The position numbers and the translations under genes are program-made. Source: a virus. Taken from it: 64,000 nt of DNA. The stretch lies in the IMG/VR virus record IMGVR_UViG_3300024257_000003, positions 62,001 to 126,000 of that record. One strand, 5' to 3'. Below are positions 37,859 through 47,259 of the stretch, one piece after another (the stretch's first letter is position 1; each line of letters opens with the position of its first letter). The notes under the pieces are model-generated. The model did no database searches. It was not told the origin of the DNA and saw only the letters and a program-made list of their open reading frames with translations.

Positions 37859-38731
37859 TTATGGGTTGATGTGGGCCGGCAGATAACCTCTGCGCTTCTG
37901 CTCTACCAAGAACATGTCTGCCGCACGCTGGCCACCAGGGCCAATGGATTTTTCGTAGTAACGGTCAAGGATAGCAGCATACGCTGAGGTATCCACTTCT
38001 TCTCTTTCAGGTGCTGCGCTATCTTGCTCGGCCCCTAGACCATCAAGCTTCTCGCCATCAGGCTTTCTAGCCATCCCATTCTCAGGCTCACTTTCAAGAT
38101 CTGAAAGTGAATCTCTTAGAGACTGGATGCTTCTTGTTGAGAGCTCGGTTAGCTTCTCTGTTCTATCAGTAACTCTAAGCCCCTTCTTGATCTGCGCATC
38201 TACAAGAGTTTCTGCCAACATCTGCTTCTGATCTTTCATCAGCTCGATGTTTGCTGCTTCTAGCTGTGAGATCTCATCCTTTAGGGATGTGACTCTTAGC
38301 TTAAGCATGTCTCTTGTTGCTGTCAGGTCATCAGTCTTAGCAGCCTTTTCTTTGAGGGCAGTTAGCTCCTCTTCTGAAATTTCTACCTTGTCTGAGACCT
38401 TCTCTTCCTCCGCAGCCGCTTCGGGCTCGGGAACTGCAGCGCTATCCGCTTCGGGCTCTTCTGGAGTAGGAGCTAGCTTGACTAGCTTCTCATCAAGGAT
38501 CTCAAGTAGAGTGGCCTTGGCGTCAGAATCTTCAACTGTCTCAAGCAGTCCCTTAATGGCTTCGCAGTGAGCGATGTCCTTAGCAGGGAAAGTCTTGTTA
38601 GGACCGATGAAAACACTATCTTCCAAACCAGTCAGCAAGTCACCTGTAAGGCGCGCTGCGTCTGACGGGAGGAACTTGAGAATCTCCTGGTAGTTGGACT
38701 CTGTGTCCTTAGTTAGATCGGCGAAATTCAT
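37859..38731 (-). CDS. Nested scaffold protein from internal start
   Basis: Inside the protease-scaffold gene, Met360 (ATG at 38731) is preceded by AAGGAA with a 5-nt spacer, as good as the sites of independent genes here. It would give a 290-residue protein (MNFADLTKDTESNYQEILKF) made of acidic linkers and coiled coil. Lambda C/Nu3 and several other phages use the same nested layout to supply excess scaffold. The site is seen; its use is inferred. Confidence 0.6.
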   Translation of the reverse strand: MNFADLTKDTESNYQEILKFLPSDAARLTGDLLTGLEDSVFIGPNKTFPAKDIAHCEAIKGLLETVEDSDAKATLLEILDEKLVKLAPTPEEPEADSAAVPEPEAAAEEEKVSDKVEISEEELTALKEKAAKTDDLTATRDMLKLRVTSLKDEISQLEAANIELMKDQKQMLAETLVDAQIKKGLRVTDRTEKLTELSTRSIQSLRDSLSDLESEPENGMARKPDGEKLDGLGAEQDSAAPEREEVDTSAYAAILDRYYEKSIGPGGQRAADMFLVEQKRRGYLPAHINP

Positions 38732-39808
38732 GGTATTTCCTTGCGAGGAGACTTCCTCACGTTGTTCATTTCTTCCAATTACTGCATCGGCCTTTTCCTC
38801 TGCGGGATTTTCGGGCGGTACAGAGGGGCTAGACTGTTGATTTTTTGAATCTTCTTGAAGAGCGTCTTGCTCTTTGCCTTCGCCCTTAGCATTAAGTGAA
38901 GTAGGAATCTCTACTTCTGTGGCATCGCTGATTCTATAACCCTTACTTGTTCCATCTTCAGACTTCTTTACCAGCACATGGCCTGAGAAGATTTGATGTG
39001 TCATAAGAGTCTGCAGACCTGAGGATGCATCTGCGAATGATAGGTTCTCTCCGAACTCTAAAATCTGTGCATGTGGGGCTGCGGGGTTGTTTACTGGAGA
39101 TACTTCTTCATAGTCGAATCCGAAAGGAACTGCAACGCATTCCTTTCCGTCATAGAAGCGACCTCTATCGTGACCGCAGTCCTCGTTACGCCAGTCTACT
39201 AGCTCTCCATCTAAAGCGCAAGTGGAACAGTGTGCACCCTTTGGCATAAATGAAGTTGATACTGTTAGGTATCTTCCATCTAGTACCTTCTGAATTGCAT
39301 CAGGGTCTGTGATGTTCCACAGTCCCTGGATGTGTCCTACTCCTCTGTAGCCATCTGTGCTGGATAGCTCCTGAAACAGGGGGACTGATTTGAGGCGGTT
39401 TTTCTTTGTGGTCTTTGCGTCCCTGAAGGGCGACATGGCGCTTTGCACTCGAGAGTCAACAAGGATCGCTTGGTTGGTTGTATCGATATAGCGAACGTCG
39501 ATTACTCTTCCTATTGGATCCTTGCCCTCATCGTGGTGCTTGAGGACGGGCTTGTTGAATGGGCTGACGAAGGATCGCGCCCCTCTAAACATCTCATCTG
39601 GCAGATAGATTGCCTTGTTCTTTGTGGTTAGCCCTGAGAAGGTCATTCGGACCTTCGCTCGGAGAGAGTGTCCTGTCAGTGATACTGAGTCTTTCGTCTC
39701 GAGCATCAGTCTCTTTCCGGGCTCTACAGCAATTGGTTCCGCGACCATGTGTGCATAGTCGCTTCTTGCAATTGGCTTTACCCAGTCTGCAAAACTATTA
39801 TCGGCCAT
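37859..39808 (-). CDS. Prohead protease fused to scaffold
   Basis: 649 residues. The N-terminal ~280 residues resemble prohead serine proteases of the S78/S80 type: NKPVLKHHDEGKDPIGRV supplies the catalytic His (91 or 92), and YLTVSTSFMP (Ser184/Ser186) the likely nucleophile. An inserted zinc knuckle (Cys194, Cys197, Cys211, Cys224) is unusual. The C-terminal ~290 residues are acidic and coiled-coil, as in scaffolds. A good internal start at 38731 would make the scaffold alone. It would mature the head by cleaving scaffold and perhaps cargo proteins. Confidence 0.8.
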   Translation of the reverse strand: MADNSFADWVKPIARSDYAHMVAEPIAVEPGKRLMLETKDSVSLTGHSLRAKVRMTFSGLTTKNKAIYLPDEMFRGARSFVSPFNKPVLKHHDEGKDPIGRVIDVRYIDTTNQAILVDSRVQSAMSPFRDAKTTKKNRLKSVPLFQELSSTDGYRGVGHIQGLWNITDPDAIQKVLDGRYLTVSTSFMPKGAHCSTCALDGELVDWRNEDCGHDRGRFYDGKECVAVPFGFDYEEVSPVNNPAAPHAQILEFGENLSFADASSGLQTLMTHQIFSGHVLVKKSEDGTSKGYRISDATEVEIPTSLNAKGEGKEQDALQEDSKNQQSSPSVPPENPAEEKADAVIGRNEQREEVSSQGNTMNFADLTKDTESNYQEILKFLPSDAARLTGDLLTGLEDSVFIGPNKTFPAKDIAHCEAIKGLLETVEDSDAKATLLEILDEKLVKLAPTPEEPEADSAAVPEPEAAAEEEKVSDKVEISEEELTALKEKAAKTDDLTATRDMLKLRVTSLKDEISQLEAANIELMKDQKQMLAETLVDAQIKKGLRVTDRTEKLTELSTRSIQSLRDSLSDLESEPENGMARKPDGEKLDGLGAEQDSAAPEREEVDTSAYAAILDRYYEKSIGPGGQRAADMFLVEQKRRGYLPAHINP

Positions 39809-41870
39809 TCTGAATTTCTCCTATGGGCTCTAGCTCACATCTGCAATTTGGATGGAACGGAGGAAGGTCTTCTTGTGTAACACTGTCTAATTCAATAACA
39901 ATGTTGTTCCATACGTCGAAGTCTTCTCCACCTGGAGTAGCCTTAATTACAGCTGTATCGAACCCACTGGCCTTCATTGCAGCAACCTTTGATAAGATTC
40001 TTGCTCTGTGTGTTAGAGTTCTCTCTATAAAGCGGATCCTATACTCTAGTCTGTCGATAGTCAAGTTATCTCTTCTGCCAACTGCCAGCTCTGCTGCAGT
40101 TCTTCCCGCAGTAGCTCTGAAGAGTCTTGTGACGTCTGTCTCAAACTGTCCATGAATTCTATCTGAAATATTACGGACTCTCTGCAACAGGGCACTGCTT
40201 GCGGAAAACCCTTGCAGGCCTGAGATGGATGCTCTGTCAATCGTTGTCTTGAAGCGCCTCTTTATCTGTCCTTCTGCAGCCATGAAGATTTGGCGGATGA
40301 AACCTAGGTTTATCTCCCCGCTTCTAACCTCCTTGAGGTCTCTCGCAAGAGAGCCATATATCTCTGCGGCCACACCGTCCTGAACTGAGCTCCTGGCCTT
40401 TGTAGGGCCGGTAGATGTGCCGTGCTGGTTAGAGGGTTGCTGCTTAGCTGTAGCGGCCCTGTTGGCCGCCTGAGCCCTACTGGTGGCCTCTGTCTTCTCC
40501 ACCTCCAGTTCCCCTTGCTTCTCCATCTTAGGAATCTCAACTACACACAAGGCACAGTCCTCTGATTCCTCTTCAGTCATAGCTTCCCAGCCGGATAGAC
40601 TTCTAGCTTCTGTCCTTGAGATTAGGTTGGATGTGAAGAGCAGCATGTAGTGGTTCTGCAGTTTGATCTGTGCTTCGTGATCAATCTCTGTAAAGCGGAG
40701 TTCTACATTGTTCTCTTCTGACAATGGGTCAAAGCCGAAGGTGCTCTCAAGTAAGAGCTCCCTTAGGATTTCAAAGTTGAATGAGTCTGCAAGACACTGC
40801 TGGTAGAACTTAACGTTACCGTGAGCCAGCTTAGACATTGAGTCTGCTGTTGCTCGGTTGGCCGTGTCTCCGTCGCCGAAGTCGAGCTGAGACATTCCTG
40901 AACCTGTGATGACCCTCTTCTTGAAGTGCTCAATGAAAGGCTCTGGTCTGATAGAACGACTCTCCGCGCCAAGTCCAGAAATCTCATGTCTCTCTGGGGT
41001 TACAAGCATTCCATCGGAAGGCATGTCTCTTACCATTGCCCTGACGATATCTACCTCTGTTACGCCGTCCTCATACCTTTGCATCGGTGCGCTTTCTGTT
41101 CCAACCTTATATTGAAACAGGGGGTATATGTGCTGGTAGACAAGGTTCTCTACATGCTCCTCTATCCTTCGTAGAGCTGTAACATCTTCTATAACTGGGT
41201 GCCACGGTGGGGTTGCAGTTAGGAAGTGAGGCTTCTTGTTCACAGAGATGAAGATTACATCTTCAGGTCTATAAATCTTAAACCTTCCATCTGGCATGAT
41301 GTGCTTGTAGGAAATGATTCTGTTGTTTGTGCCGGGCTTAACTCTCATAGTGTCTGGTGACACTACAAAGTATCCGGCGACGGGCTTCAACTTCCTCGTC
41401 CCAGCAGTCCTAACCTTACCCCCTGATTTATCCACACTCCTTGCTTTGATTATATAGCAGTTGTGGTATCTAAGTAGAGTTCCCATGATCTCGATTAAGA
41501 AGGACCTTAGTGTCTGGTCCTGTGCAACTTCAATCTGGCGGAAGCGTTCCTTGATGTACTTAATTGTTTCCTTGTTCTTTCCGACGAGGGTATGCCCTTC
41601 CTTCATGGCAAGAGCAAGCTTCTTTAGGTTCGCTTGGAAAATGTATGAGTCAGTATCCTCTGCCGCCCCGATGTCAATCAAAGGGTACTCAGACTCATGG
41701 TATCCATGGTCGTCTGCCCTAGCATTTGGAACGGGAGCGATGTATGTCATCGACTCCCTCTTAATTGTTCCAGGGATTCTCTTAATCAATCCTATTGAAG
41801 GAGGATTGGCGTCCTGCTCAGACTCCGGCATCTCTTCCGCAGAAAAGATTTTAATGTTTGTCTCTGTCAT
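39798..41870 (-). CDS. Portal protein with C-terminal MuF-like domain
   Basis: 690 residues. The N-terminal ~450 residues are portal-like: RFRQIEVAQDQTLRSFLIEI, VAGYFVVSPDTMRVKPG, YRPEDVIFISVNKKP, and KKRVITGSGMSQLDFGDGD, matching the clip/stem helix region. The C-terminus ends with DLPPFHPNCRCELEPIG (His673, Cys676, Cys678), the signature that closes Mu F/SPP1 gp7 head-morphogenesis domains. Portal and MuF are normally separate genes. The start overlaps the preceding stop (TAATG). Confidence 0.85.
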   Translation of the reverse strand: MTETNIKIFSAEEMPESEQDANPPSIGLIKRIPGTIKRESMTYIAPVPNARADDHGYHESEYPLIDIGAAEDTDSYIFQANLKKLALAMKEGHTLVGKNKETIKYIKERFRQIEVAQDQTLRSFLIEIMGTLLRYHNCYIIKARSVDKSGGKVRTAGTRKLKPVAGYFVVSPDTMRVKPGTNNRIISYKHIMPDGRFKIYRPEDVIFISVNKKPHFLTATPPWHPVIEDVTALRRIEEHVENLVYQHIYPLFQYKVGTESAPMQRYEDGVTEVDIVRAMVRDMPSDGMLVTPERHEISGLGAESRSIRPEPFIEHFKKRVITGSGMSQLDFGDGDTANRATADSMSKLAHGNVKFYQQCLADSFNFEILRELLLESTFGFDPLSEENNVELRFTEIDHEAQIKLQNHYMLLFTSNLISRTEARSLSGWEAMTEEESEDCALCVVEIPKMEKQGELEVEKTEATSRAQAANRAATAKQQPSNQHGTSTGPTKARSSVQDGVAAEIYGSLARDLKEVRSGEINLGFIRQIFMAAEGQIKRRFKTTIDRASISGLQGFSASSALLQRVRNISDRIHGQFETDVTRLFRATAGRTAAELAVGRRDNLTIDRLEYRIRFIERTLTHRARILSKVAAMKASGFDTAVIKATPGGEDFDVWNNIVIELDSVTQEDLPPFHPNCRCELEPIGEIQNGR

Positions 41871-43309
41871 TAACTTAGCTCACTCATCCATTGGCGAAGC
41901 TGATCTTCGCTCACACCGCTGGAGCGCTGGAGACACTGCGATAGAGAAATAGGAATCCTAACTCTAGCATTGCTTGCAGTGCGGTCCGCTGCTGTGCCAC
42001 CGGGGGTGGGTTGTTGGTTAGCTACCGGAGCCAACGGTCTATCATTGGCGTTCGGTGGAAGAGGGTCGGGGTCACCGTCTCCGCCTCCTGTATCAGAATC
42101 CTCTTCAATTACAATATCATCTGGGAATCTATCATTGGCCTCATCGACTACTCTTCTGACATTGTCTTCACTACAGAGTTCATCGATGTCACCTAGTGAC
42201 ACTATGATCTTCAAGATCTGAATTATTGTTAAAACGCTTCTCATCTGCTGAATGAAGGATATGTTCTTACTTGTAAGAAGCCACTCTCCTCCTAATAGAT
42301 CCATAACAGCATCTTGTGTTTTAATTACCTGAAGCTCAATCCAGTCTGTGACCTCTCTGATAATGCTAACCAAGTAGGCGGGGATATCATTGGCAATGAA
42401 GCTGGTCGCTTTCCTTGGTTCCTCTCTGATGGTCTTTCTTACCTTCTTGGTTAGGCCGGCGGTCTTATCAAGGAATTTATCTCCCCTGCCTGTGATTACA
42501 TCAGCTTCGAAGTGAAGGATGTCCGGACCTAATGTATTTGATACCTTCATGTCCCTCAGCCCCTCGGCGGAAACAATGATTGCATTCATTATACACTCTA
42601 TCTGATCTACATAGAACTGTATGTACATATTAAGGAAGTCTTCAAGCCCTGCGATGTAGGGCTTGAGTATCATACCTAGGATATCCTTTAGGATGCCTGA
42701 TGCATTAAACTTTATGCTCTCTATGGTCTTAACTAGCCAAGCAGTAAGTGCTGCTATTAGCACCAACAGGTCCTGTGGACATAGGTTTCTAAACATGTGG
42801 AGGAAGGCACAGAGTTGTTCTATTACTTCGTTTCCTATCAACATGTCTTCAATCTTTGTGAGCCATCCAAAGCGAGCCATTAGGTCTGCATTAAGAATAT
42901 CTTTTAGTCTGTCCCAATCAAAGTCCTTCCACTCCCAACTCTTATTGCAGGGGATACAATCTTCCAGGTTCTTAAAGAGGGAGTCACTATCTCCCCCTGT
43001 TCTTTCTGACGGCTGGAGGGCTGACCCTATGCGGCCGCCCTCTGCGAATAGAGGAGCTGTTGTAGATGAGACGACTGCATCCTGGGCGGGGTCGTGTGCA
43101 TCCTTCTGGGGGTCCTTTGTGACTCTGTCTGCTCGAGTTCTTCCTACTTCACTCATCCCTATTGTGCGGACAACATCTCTTGCGACAAACCCTTCTATTG
43201 CAAGGATTGAGTTATCTCCATTGAGCATCTGCCCCTGAAGATAATCCTCGTACCCCTTAATGATGGAGCCGAGGTTCTGCCTCATCTCTAATGCTAGGTC
43301 TCTATTCAT
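41870..43309 (-). CDS. Structural protein with hydrophobic helices, unknown family
   Basis: 479 residues. Residues ~130-250 hold several hydrophobic helices (LCPQDLLVLIAALTAWLVKT, LKDILGMILKPYIAGLEDFL), and the C-terminal ~100 residues are a Pro/Asp/Gly-rich linker followed by a small helical end. It may be a portal-associated or internal head protein. It overlaps both neighbours. No family recognised. Confidence 0.6.
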   Translation of the reverse strand: MNRDLALEMRQNLGSIIKGYEDYLQGQMLNGDNSILAIEGFVARDVVRTIGMSEVGRTRADRVTKDPQKDAHDPAQDAVVSSTTAPLFAEGGRIGSALQPSERTGGDSDSLFKNLEDCIPCNKSWEWKDFDWDRLKDILNADLMARFGWLTKIEDMLIGNEVIEQLCAFLHMFRNLCPQDLLVLIAALTAWLVKTIESIKFNASGILKDILGMILKPYIAGLEDFLNMYIQFYVDQIECIMNAIIVSAEGLRDMKVSNTLGPDILHFEADVITGRGDKFLDKTAGLTKKVRKTIREEPRKATSFIANDIPAYLVSIIREVTDWIELQVIKTQDAVMDLLGGEWLLTSKNISFIQQMRSVLTIIQILKIIVSLGDIDELCSEDNVRRVVDEANDRFPDDIVIEEDSDTGGGDGDPDPLPPNANDRPLAPVANQQPTPGGTAADRTASNARVRIPISLSQCLQRSSGVSEDQLRQWMSELS

Positions 43310-43716
43310 ACTGAGGGATCCAAAGGATTGATGGGAGGAATAGCAAGAGGGTTAGGGTCTATGCGACTCTCCTGGAAAGAGATACCGGCGCCAGTCGGTT
43401 GAGGTACACCTCCTCGTACAATAAGACTTTCTCCTATTGTCGGAGTTGGCTTAACTGTGGGAGATACCGGGAAGACGGGGAATGCAGAGGGTCCGGTAGA
43501 TACACCTGTAACCGGGTGGATGTGAAGCTGTAGGATTGCCTTAGTTTCTTGGAGCTCCGCAAGGACGGTGGCCATTGCTGCGTCCATGTCGCCCTTATGA
43601 TAGAAGTCTCCCACTATGTAGGGGTATAGCCTTAGGTACAACTTTTTAAATTGTTCCTTAGCTACATCCCCTGGAGATCTCGTTAGAGACGAGATCAGAC
43701 TATCTAATAATGCCAT
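43306..43716 (-). CDS. Small structural protein with HxH-TG motif
   Basis: 136 residues. An N-terminal helical part is followed by LQLHIHPVTGVSTGPSAFP and a Pro-rich C-terminus. The HxHP-TGxSTGP pattern is common in phage structural proteins, where histidines can bind metal at a trimer axis. Overlaps of 4 and 17 nt link it to its neighbours in the packaging/portal cluster. Confidence 0.6.
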   Translation of the reverse strand: MALLDSLISSLTRSPGDVAKEQFKKLYLRLYPYIVGDFYHKGDMDAAMATVLAELQETKAILQLHIHPVTGVSTGPSAFPVFPVSPTVKPTPTIGESLIVRGGVPQPTGAGISFQESRIDPNPLAIPPINPLDPSV

Positions 43717-44146
43717 TCTCTGCCTCTCCTATTTGGACTGCAATATCCTTGTCTAACTTTAGGGCGGCGACATACATCTTATAGTCGATGCGGTCGTTAA
43801 CGCCCTGGAAGATGGCAGCAACAGATTCAGAGAGTGCTGGGAATTCATTTGGGTCAAACTCAAACACAAGCTTATCATTTCTTTCAACGAGCTTATCTAG
43901 AATGCTATCGGCTCTGTCTATTAGTTCTGTATATCCCTCTGAGAGTTCGACTAAGGATAGGCTAACATCCTCTTCTTCTGCCACTGCGCTCTGTGCTGTC
44001 CCAACTGCTCCGGCTTCCTTAGACTTAGACTTGTCTACCTTAGGCTTGCGAAAGAGCGCTCCTCTATTGTCCTCGGATAGGCCCTTGGCTACTGCAGGAG
44101 AAGATACTGTTACCGCAATGTCAAACCTGGTAGTAATGATAGCCAT
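43700..44146 (-). CDS. Hypothetical protein in portal-terminase cluster
   Basis: 148 residues: a beta-like N-terminus (MAIITTRFDIAVTVSSPAVA), a Lys/Ser-rich linker and a helical C-terminal half (ELSEGYTELIDRADSILDKL). No recognised domain. Overlap with both neighbours indicates it belongs to the same transcription and translation unit. Confidence 0.6.
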   Translation of the reverse strand: MAIITTRFDIAVTVSSPAVAKGLSEDNRGALFRKPKVDKSKSKEAGAVGTAQSAVAEEEDVSLSLVELSEGYTELIDRADSILDKLVERNDKLVFEFDPNEFPALSESVAAIFQGVNDRIDYKMYVAALKLDKDIAVQIGEAENGIIR

Positions 44147-44616
44147 TAGACATTGCTCTCAGTGTGCGTCACCTGCAAGGAGAACTGCGACGTACCTATT
44201 GGGGCGGCCTTAGACATTGATACATAGATCCAGAAGGGGTAGTAAATCCTATCAGGGGATCCTACTGCTCCTAGCTCTGGTACGGTTGAGGTGTCCCCGT
44301 TGATCAGGGGAGATGCGAGCGTGGCTAGGGCGTTGCTTGGTGCGGCAGCCCACTCTGCATCGGTCGGCTTATTGTCTCCAGACAGGAGCTTGATGGAGAC
44401 TGTCCCATCGACAATGTCCGCGCCAGCGGTAGAGGTTGGCTTAATCTCAATGGCATCATACCACTTTGCCGCATCGTCATTCCTGAGGAATAGCTTCTTT
44501 ACGAAGCCCGTTCCTCCTGGACGAATCCCAACTGCTATCGGATCTCCAAAGGTTGTAGCCGTAACCTCTGTAAATAGGAGAGTAGACTCATCAAGCCTAT
44601 AGATCTTTACTGCCAT
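44146..44616 (-). CDS. Beta-sandwich structural protein
   Basis: 156 residues with alternating strands (MAVKIYRLDESTLLFTEVTA, PFWIYVSMSKAAPIGTSQFS) and a Gly/Ala/Asp-rich middle. It resembles small virion surface or base proteins seen near portal genes. Function unknown. It overlaps the terminase stop by 1 nt. Confidence 0.6.
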   Translation of the reverse strand: MAVKIYRLDESTLLFTEVTATTFGDPIAVGIRPGGTGFVKKLFLRNDDAAKWYDAIEIKPTSTAGADIVDGTVSIKLLSGDNKPTDAEWAAAPSNALATLASPLINGDTSTVPELGAVGSPDRIYYPFWIYVSMSKAAPIGTSQFSLQVTHTESNV

Positions 44617-46580
44617 TATCTTCTGCCTCTAAGTAAGTTTGATCTTCTAATCGGACCACGGCCTCCGGGCTTTGATCCATTTCTTCTCGCTATCTGTCCT
44701 CTTACGTGATCCACTGCTTCCTTTGTTGGCATGGCTCCACCGGAGGTTCGAATGTGAGAAGGAGGTATGTAACCCTTATCTGCTTCGGCCATCTCTTCTT
44801 TCTTATTGCTCATCGCTAGCTTATGGATAGCTCTAGATCTAGGCCTACTTGATTCAGGTACAGAGCTGATTGTATCGCTTCCTGGGTGTCCTGTAAATCT
44901 AACAATAGGAATAATCTCAGGATTCCCCATCTTTGTGAACTTCATAGCAAATGCAAAGAGGGCAAGAATGAACGCATCAAGGGCGTGGTCCGGCAAATCG
45001 TCTGAGACCATCTTGTAGGATGGTCTTCCGTTCATTCCAATCTTGTCGATTACATAACCTCTAAGCTGCCTCTCCAGGTCTGCGTCATACTTACTTAGCT
45101 GTATGTTCATCTCTTCGAAGGCTCTGATTGCATTCTCTACAATGGCAGGCTTTGCATAGACCTTATGCGTCTGCCCTGTGGTTGGGTGGCGGATTTCAAT
45201 CTTGCTGCCAAAGTCAATTGCCTCGACAATTGACTCTAGTCTCTTGTCTGCTGTATTGGGAGCTGCTGCTCTGCCGAACTCATTTAGATATTCGATCTGC
45301 ATTGAGCCTGCGCCGCGATCAACATAAATTGCGACAGGGTTCCACTTCCTGTTTAGCCTTATGAGCTCTTGGATAGCCTGATACTGCGTGTTGCCTTCTC
45401 TGAAGACCTGCCCCTTATCGACAACCTTCCACTGCTTAAAGTCTGCAGAGGGGTCTACTCCTATCACATAGCACTCTGTACCGTTGACTGGGTTCCAGTC
45501 AACTCCCATTGCATAGATCCACCCTGGAGTGAATACCTGATCACTGTAGAAGTAGTCTCCGTCATCAATGGCCACATCAATATGGCCATGCTGGAATACG
45601 CCCTCATTAAGCTCGCCGTACTCAGCAAGAATCTCATGAATGTACTTAACGCCTAAGTTCTCTCTCTTCTGTTCTATCTCCATGTCCTCATCCCAATTGG
45701 GACGACACATAGAAGGATAGTGGAAGGATCTAAACTTGGGGTTTAGGTCCCACTTCCAGAACTGCTCTCTCGCTCCTGAGGGAGTAGAGGACACGCACAT
45801 TACTGTGTCCTTGTGCTCTGAGAGGATTGCTACGATAGCAGAGAGGTCGCTTGTGGTTAGGTAGTCGCCCTCGTCGATAACAATCATATCTGCCGACTGG
45901 CCACGAATTGTTTCATTTCCCGATACGAAGCCTCTCATGAAGGATCCGTTGGCTAGCTTAAGAAACCTTTGGGGTGTCTTAACAAAGCGGTTACCAGGGG
46001 AGTCTAATGTGGAGGAGGTCTTGATGAACTCCATAGCGATGCTAAAGATGATGTCCAGCTGTGCGATGTTAGGAGTGATGACAAGGATTCTATATCCTTC
46101 CTCTGTGAACATCCGGTGGAGCATCTTCATTACAAGAGTCCAGGTCTTTCCACTTCGCCGGCCAATCCTATAGATCTGTCTACGGGCAGTGCATTTAACC
46201 ATCATCTCCTGATAGTAGATAGACGACGGATCTAGGTCATACCTTTCAACATTCTCACCCGAGGCTCCCTGAGGGAGCCAAGGGCCTCTTATCTTTGTCT
46301 CCATATCAGGGACAGTAATATTGTCCTCAGCCCAGAGCACTGGATCCTTAGTCCTGGCGTAGGTCTCCATTCCCCGCTGGCCAAGGGCCTGCTGAATAAT
46401 AGGGTCTGTAATCTGAACGACATGAGTCATAGGATCTGCTGGGATGCCGTCGCACTTAATCGCGAACTCACCCTTAGCAACTATGGTCTTGCCGCTCTCC
46501 TCATCAATTATATCAGAGGTAGCCTTATTTCTTTGGATGCACATTACACATCCGGGATGGAGATCTTTAGCTTCTATCAT
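44616..46580 (-). CDS. terL: Terminase large subunit
   Basis: 654 residues. ATPase: Walker A RIGRRSGKT (Lys145, Thr146), Walker B DMIVIDEGDYL (Asp236, Glu237), coupling motif CVSSTPSGA (~262-270). RNase H-like nuclease: MGVDWNPVNG (Asp361), IYVDRGAGS (Asp421) and a late DHALDAF acidic motif. An N-terminal ~100-residue extension begins with a CVMC knuckle (Cys11, Cys14). The enzyme cuts and pumps DNA into the prohead through the portal encoded downstream. AAGGAATTAA precedes the ATG. Confidence 0.95.
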   Translation of the reverse strand: MIEAKDLHPGCVMCIQRNKATSDIIDEESGKTIVAKGEFAIKCDGIPADPMTHVVQITDPIIQQALGQRGMETYARTKDPVLWAEDNITVPDMETKIRGPWLPQGASGENVERYDLDPSSIYYQEMMVKCTARRQIYRIGRRSGKTWTLVMKMLHRMFTEEGYRILVITPNIAQLDIIFSIAMEFIKTSSTLDSPGNRFVKTPQRFLKLANGSFMRGFVSGNETIRGQSADMIVIDEGDYLTTSDLSAIVAILSEHKDTVMCVSSTPSGAREQFWKWDLNPKFRSFHYPSMCRPNWDEDMEIEQKRENLGVKYIHEILAEYGELNEGVFQHGHIDVAIDDGDYFYSDQVFTPGWIYAMGVDWNPVNGTECYVIGVDPSADFKQWKVVDKGQVFREGNTQYQAIQELIRLNRKWNPVAIYVDRGAGSMQIEYLNEFGRAAAPNTADKRLESIVEAIDFGSKIEIRHPTTGQTHKVYAKPAIVENAIRAFEEMNIQLSKYDADLERQLRGYVIDKIGMNGRPSYKMVSDDLPDHALDAFILALFAFAMKFTKMGNPEIIPIVRFTGHPGSDTISSVPESSRPRSRAIHKLAMSNKKEEMAEADKGYIPPSHIRTSGGAMPTKEAVDHVRGQIARRNGSKPGGRGPIRRSNLLRGRR

Positions 46581-46588
46581 TTAATTCC

Positions 46589-47257
46589 TTAGATCAAGCC
46601 AGTCGGGATAGTTCCAAATGGACTGCGTCTTGCGCCGGCCTGATAGGACAACGTCCCCGGATCAGCTCGCACTGGCTTCCGCCTGTTTACAAAGCTTGAT
46701 GTGCCAGTTGACATGTCCGCTCTCGTTGGGAGTCGACTCCGCACATGACTTGGAGGTATATTCGCAGCCGACTGAAAGGGGTCTGCTGCTCTTATCATGC
46801 CATCTCCTGCATGTCTCTTGGCTGGTGGCGATCCGATGTTTCTTGATCTCTGAAAGGGATCTAAGGCTTGAAGGTCCGCCATTGGCCTGGGGGGAGCGCC
46901 TACGGCGCGAGCTGTCCGCCTGGAGTGATCCCTATACTTTGAGGTCTTGAATTTATTGCGTTGCACAGGTCCAATAAATGGCTGAGGTCCCATTGGCCCC
47001 TGGCCTCTGGCCCCTGCCATAAACTCGTCTCGAGCTGACCTAATTCCTGCGCCAGCACGGTGAGCCCTACGACGCGCAGCTGCGCCCTGTGCTCTTACTG
47101 CAGTCTTGCCTCTTGCGGCAGCCTTTGAAAAGCCTCTCATCCCCATTCTCATCATGCCAACGGCCATGACTGAGCCTGCACCATATGCTGCAATCTTTCC
47201 CCAGTTGACCCCAGGCTGCTCGTTGTACGAGCCGTTCATTTGATTATAGCCGCCCAT
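46589..47257 (-). CDS. Basic virion-internal protein candidate
   Basis: 222 residues, very rich in Arg/Gly/Ala. An N-terminal hydrophobic stretch (GKIAAYGAGSVMAVGMMRMG) is followed by a long basic region (GAAARRRAHRAGAGIRSARD). A short motif is repeated (ALDPFQRSRNIGSPPAKRH and AADPFQSAANIPPSHVRSR). Composition suits a DNA-bound or ejected protein. It is one of several such proteins upstream of terL. AAGGAGCTAGCG precedes the ATG. Confidence 0.6.
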   Translation of the reverse strand: MGGYNQMNGSYNEQPGVNWGKIAAYGAGSVMAVGMMRMGMRGFSKAAARGKTAVRAQGAAARRRAHRAGAGIRSARDEFMAGARGQGPMGPQPFIGPVQRNKFKTSKYRDHSRRTARAVGAPPRPMADLQALDPFQRSRNIGSPPAKRHAGDGMIRAADPFQSAANIPPSHVRSRLPTRADMSTGTSSFVNRRKPVRADPGTLSYQAGARRSPFGTIPTGLI

Positions 47258-47259
47258 CG

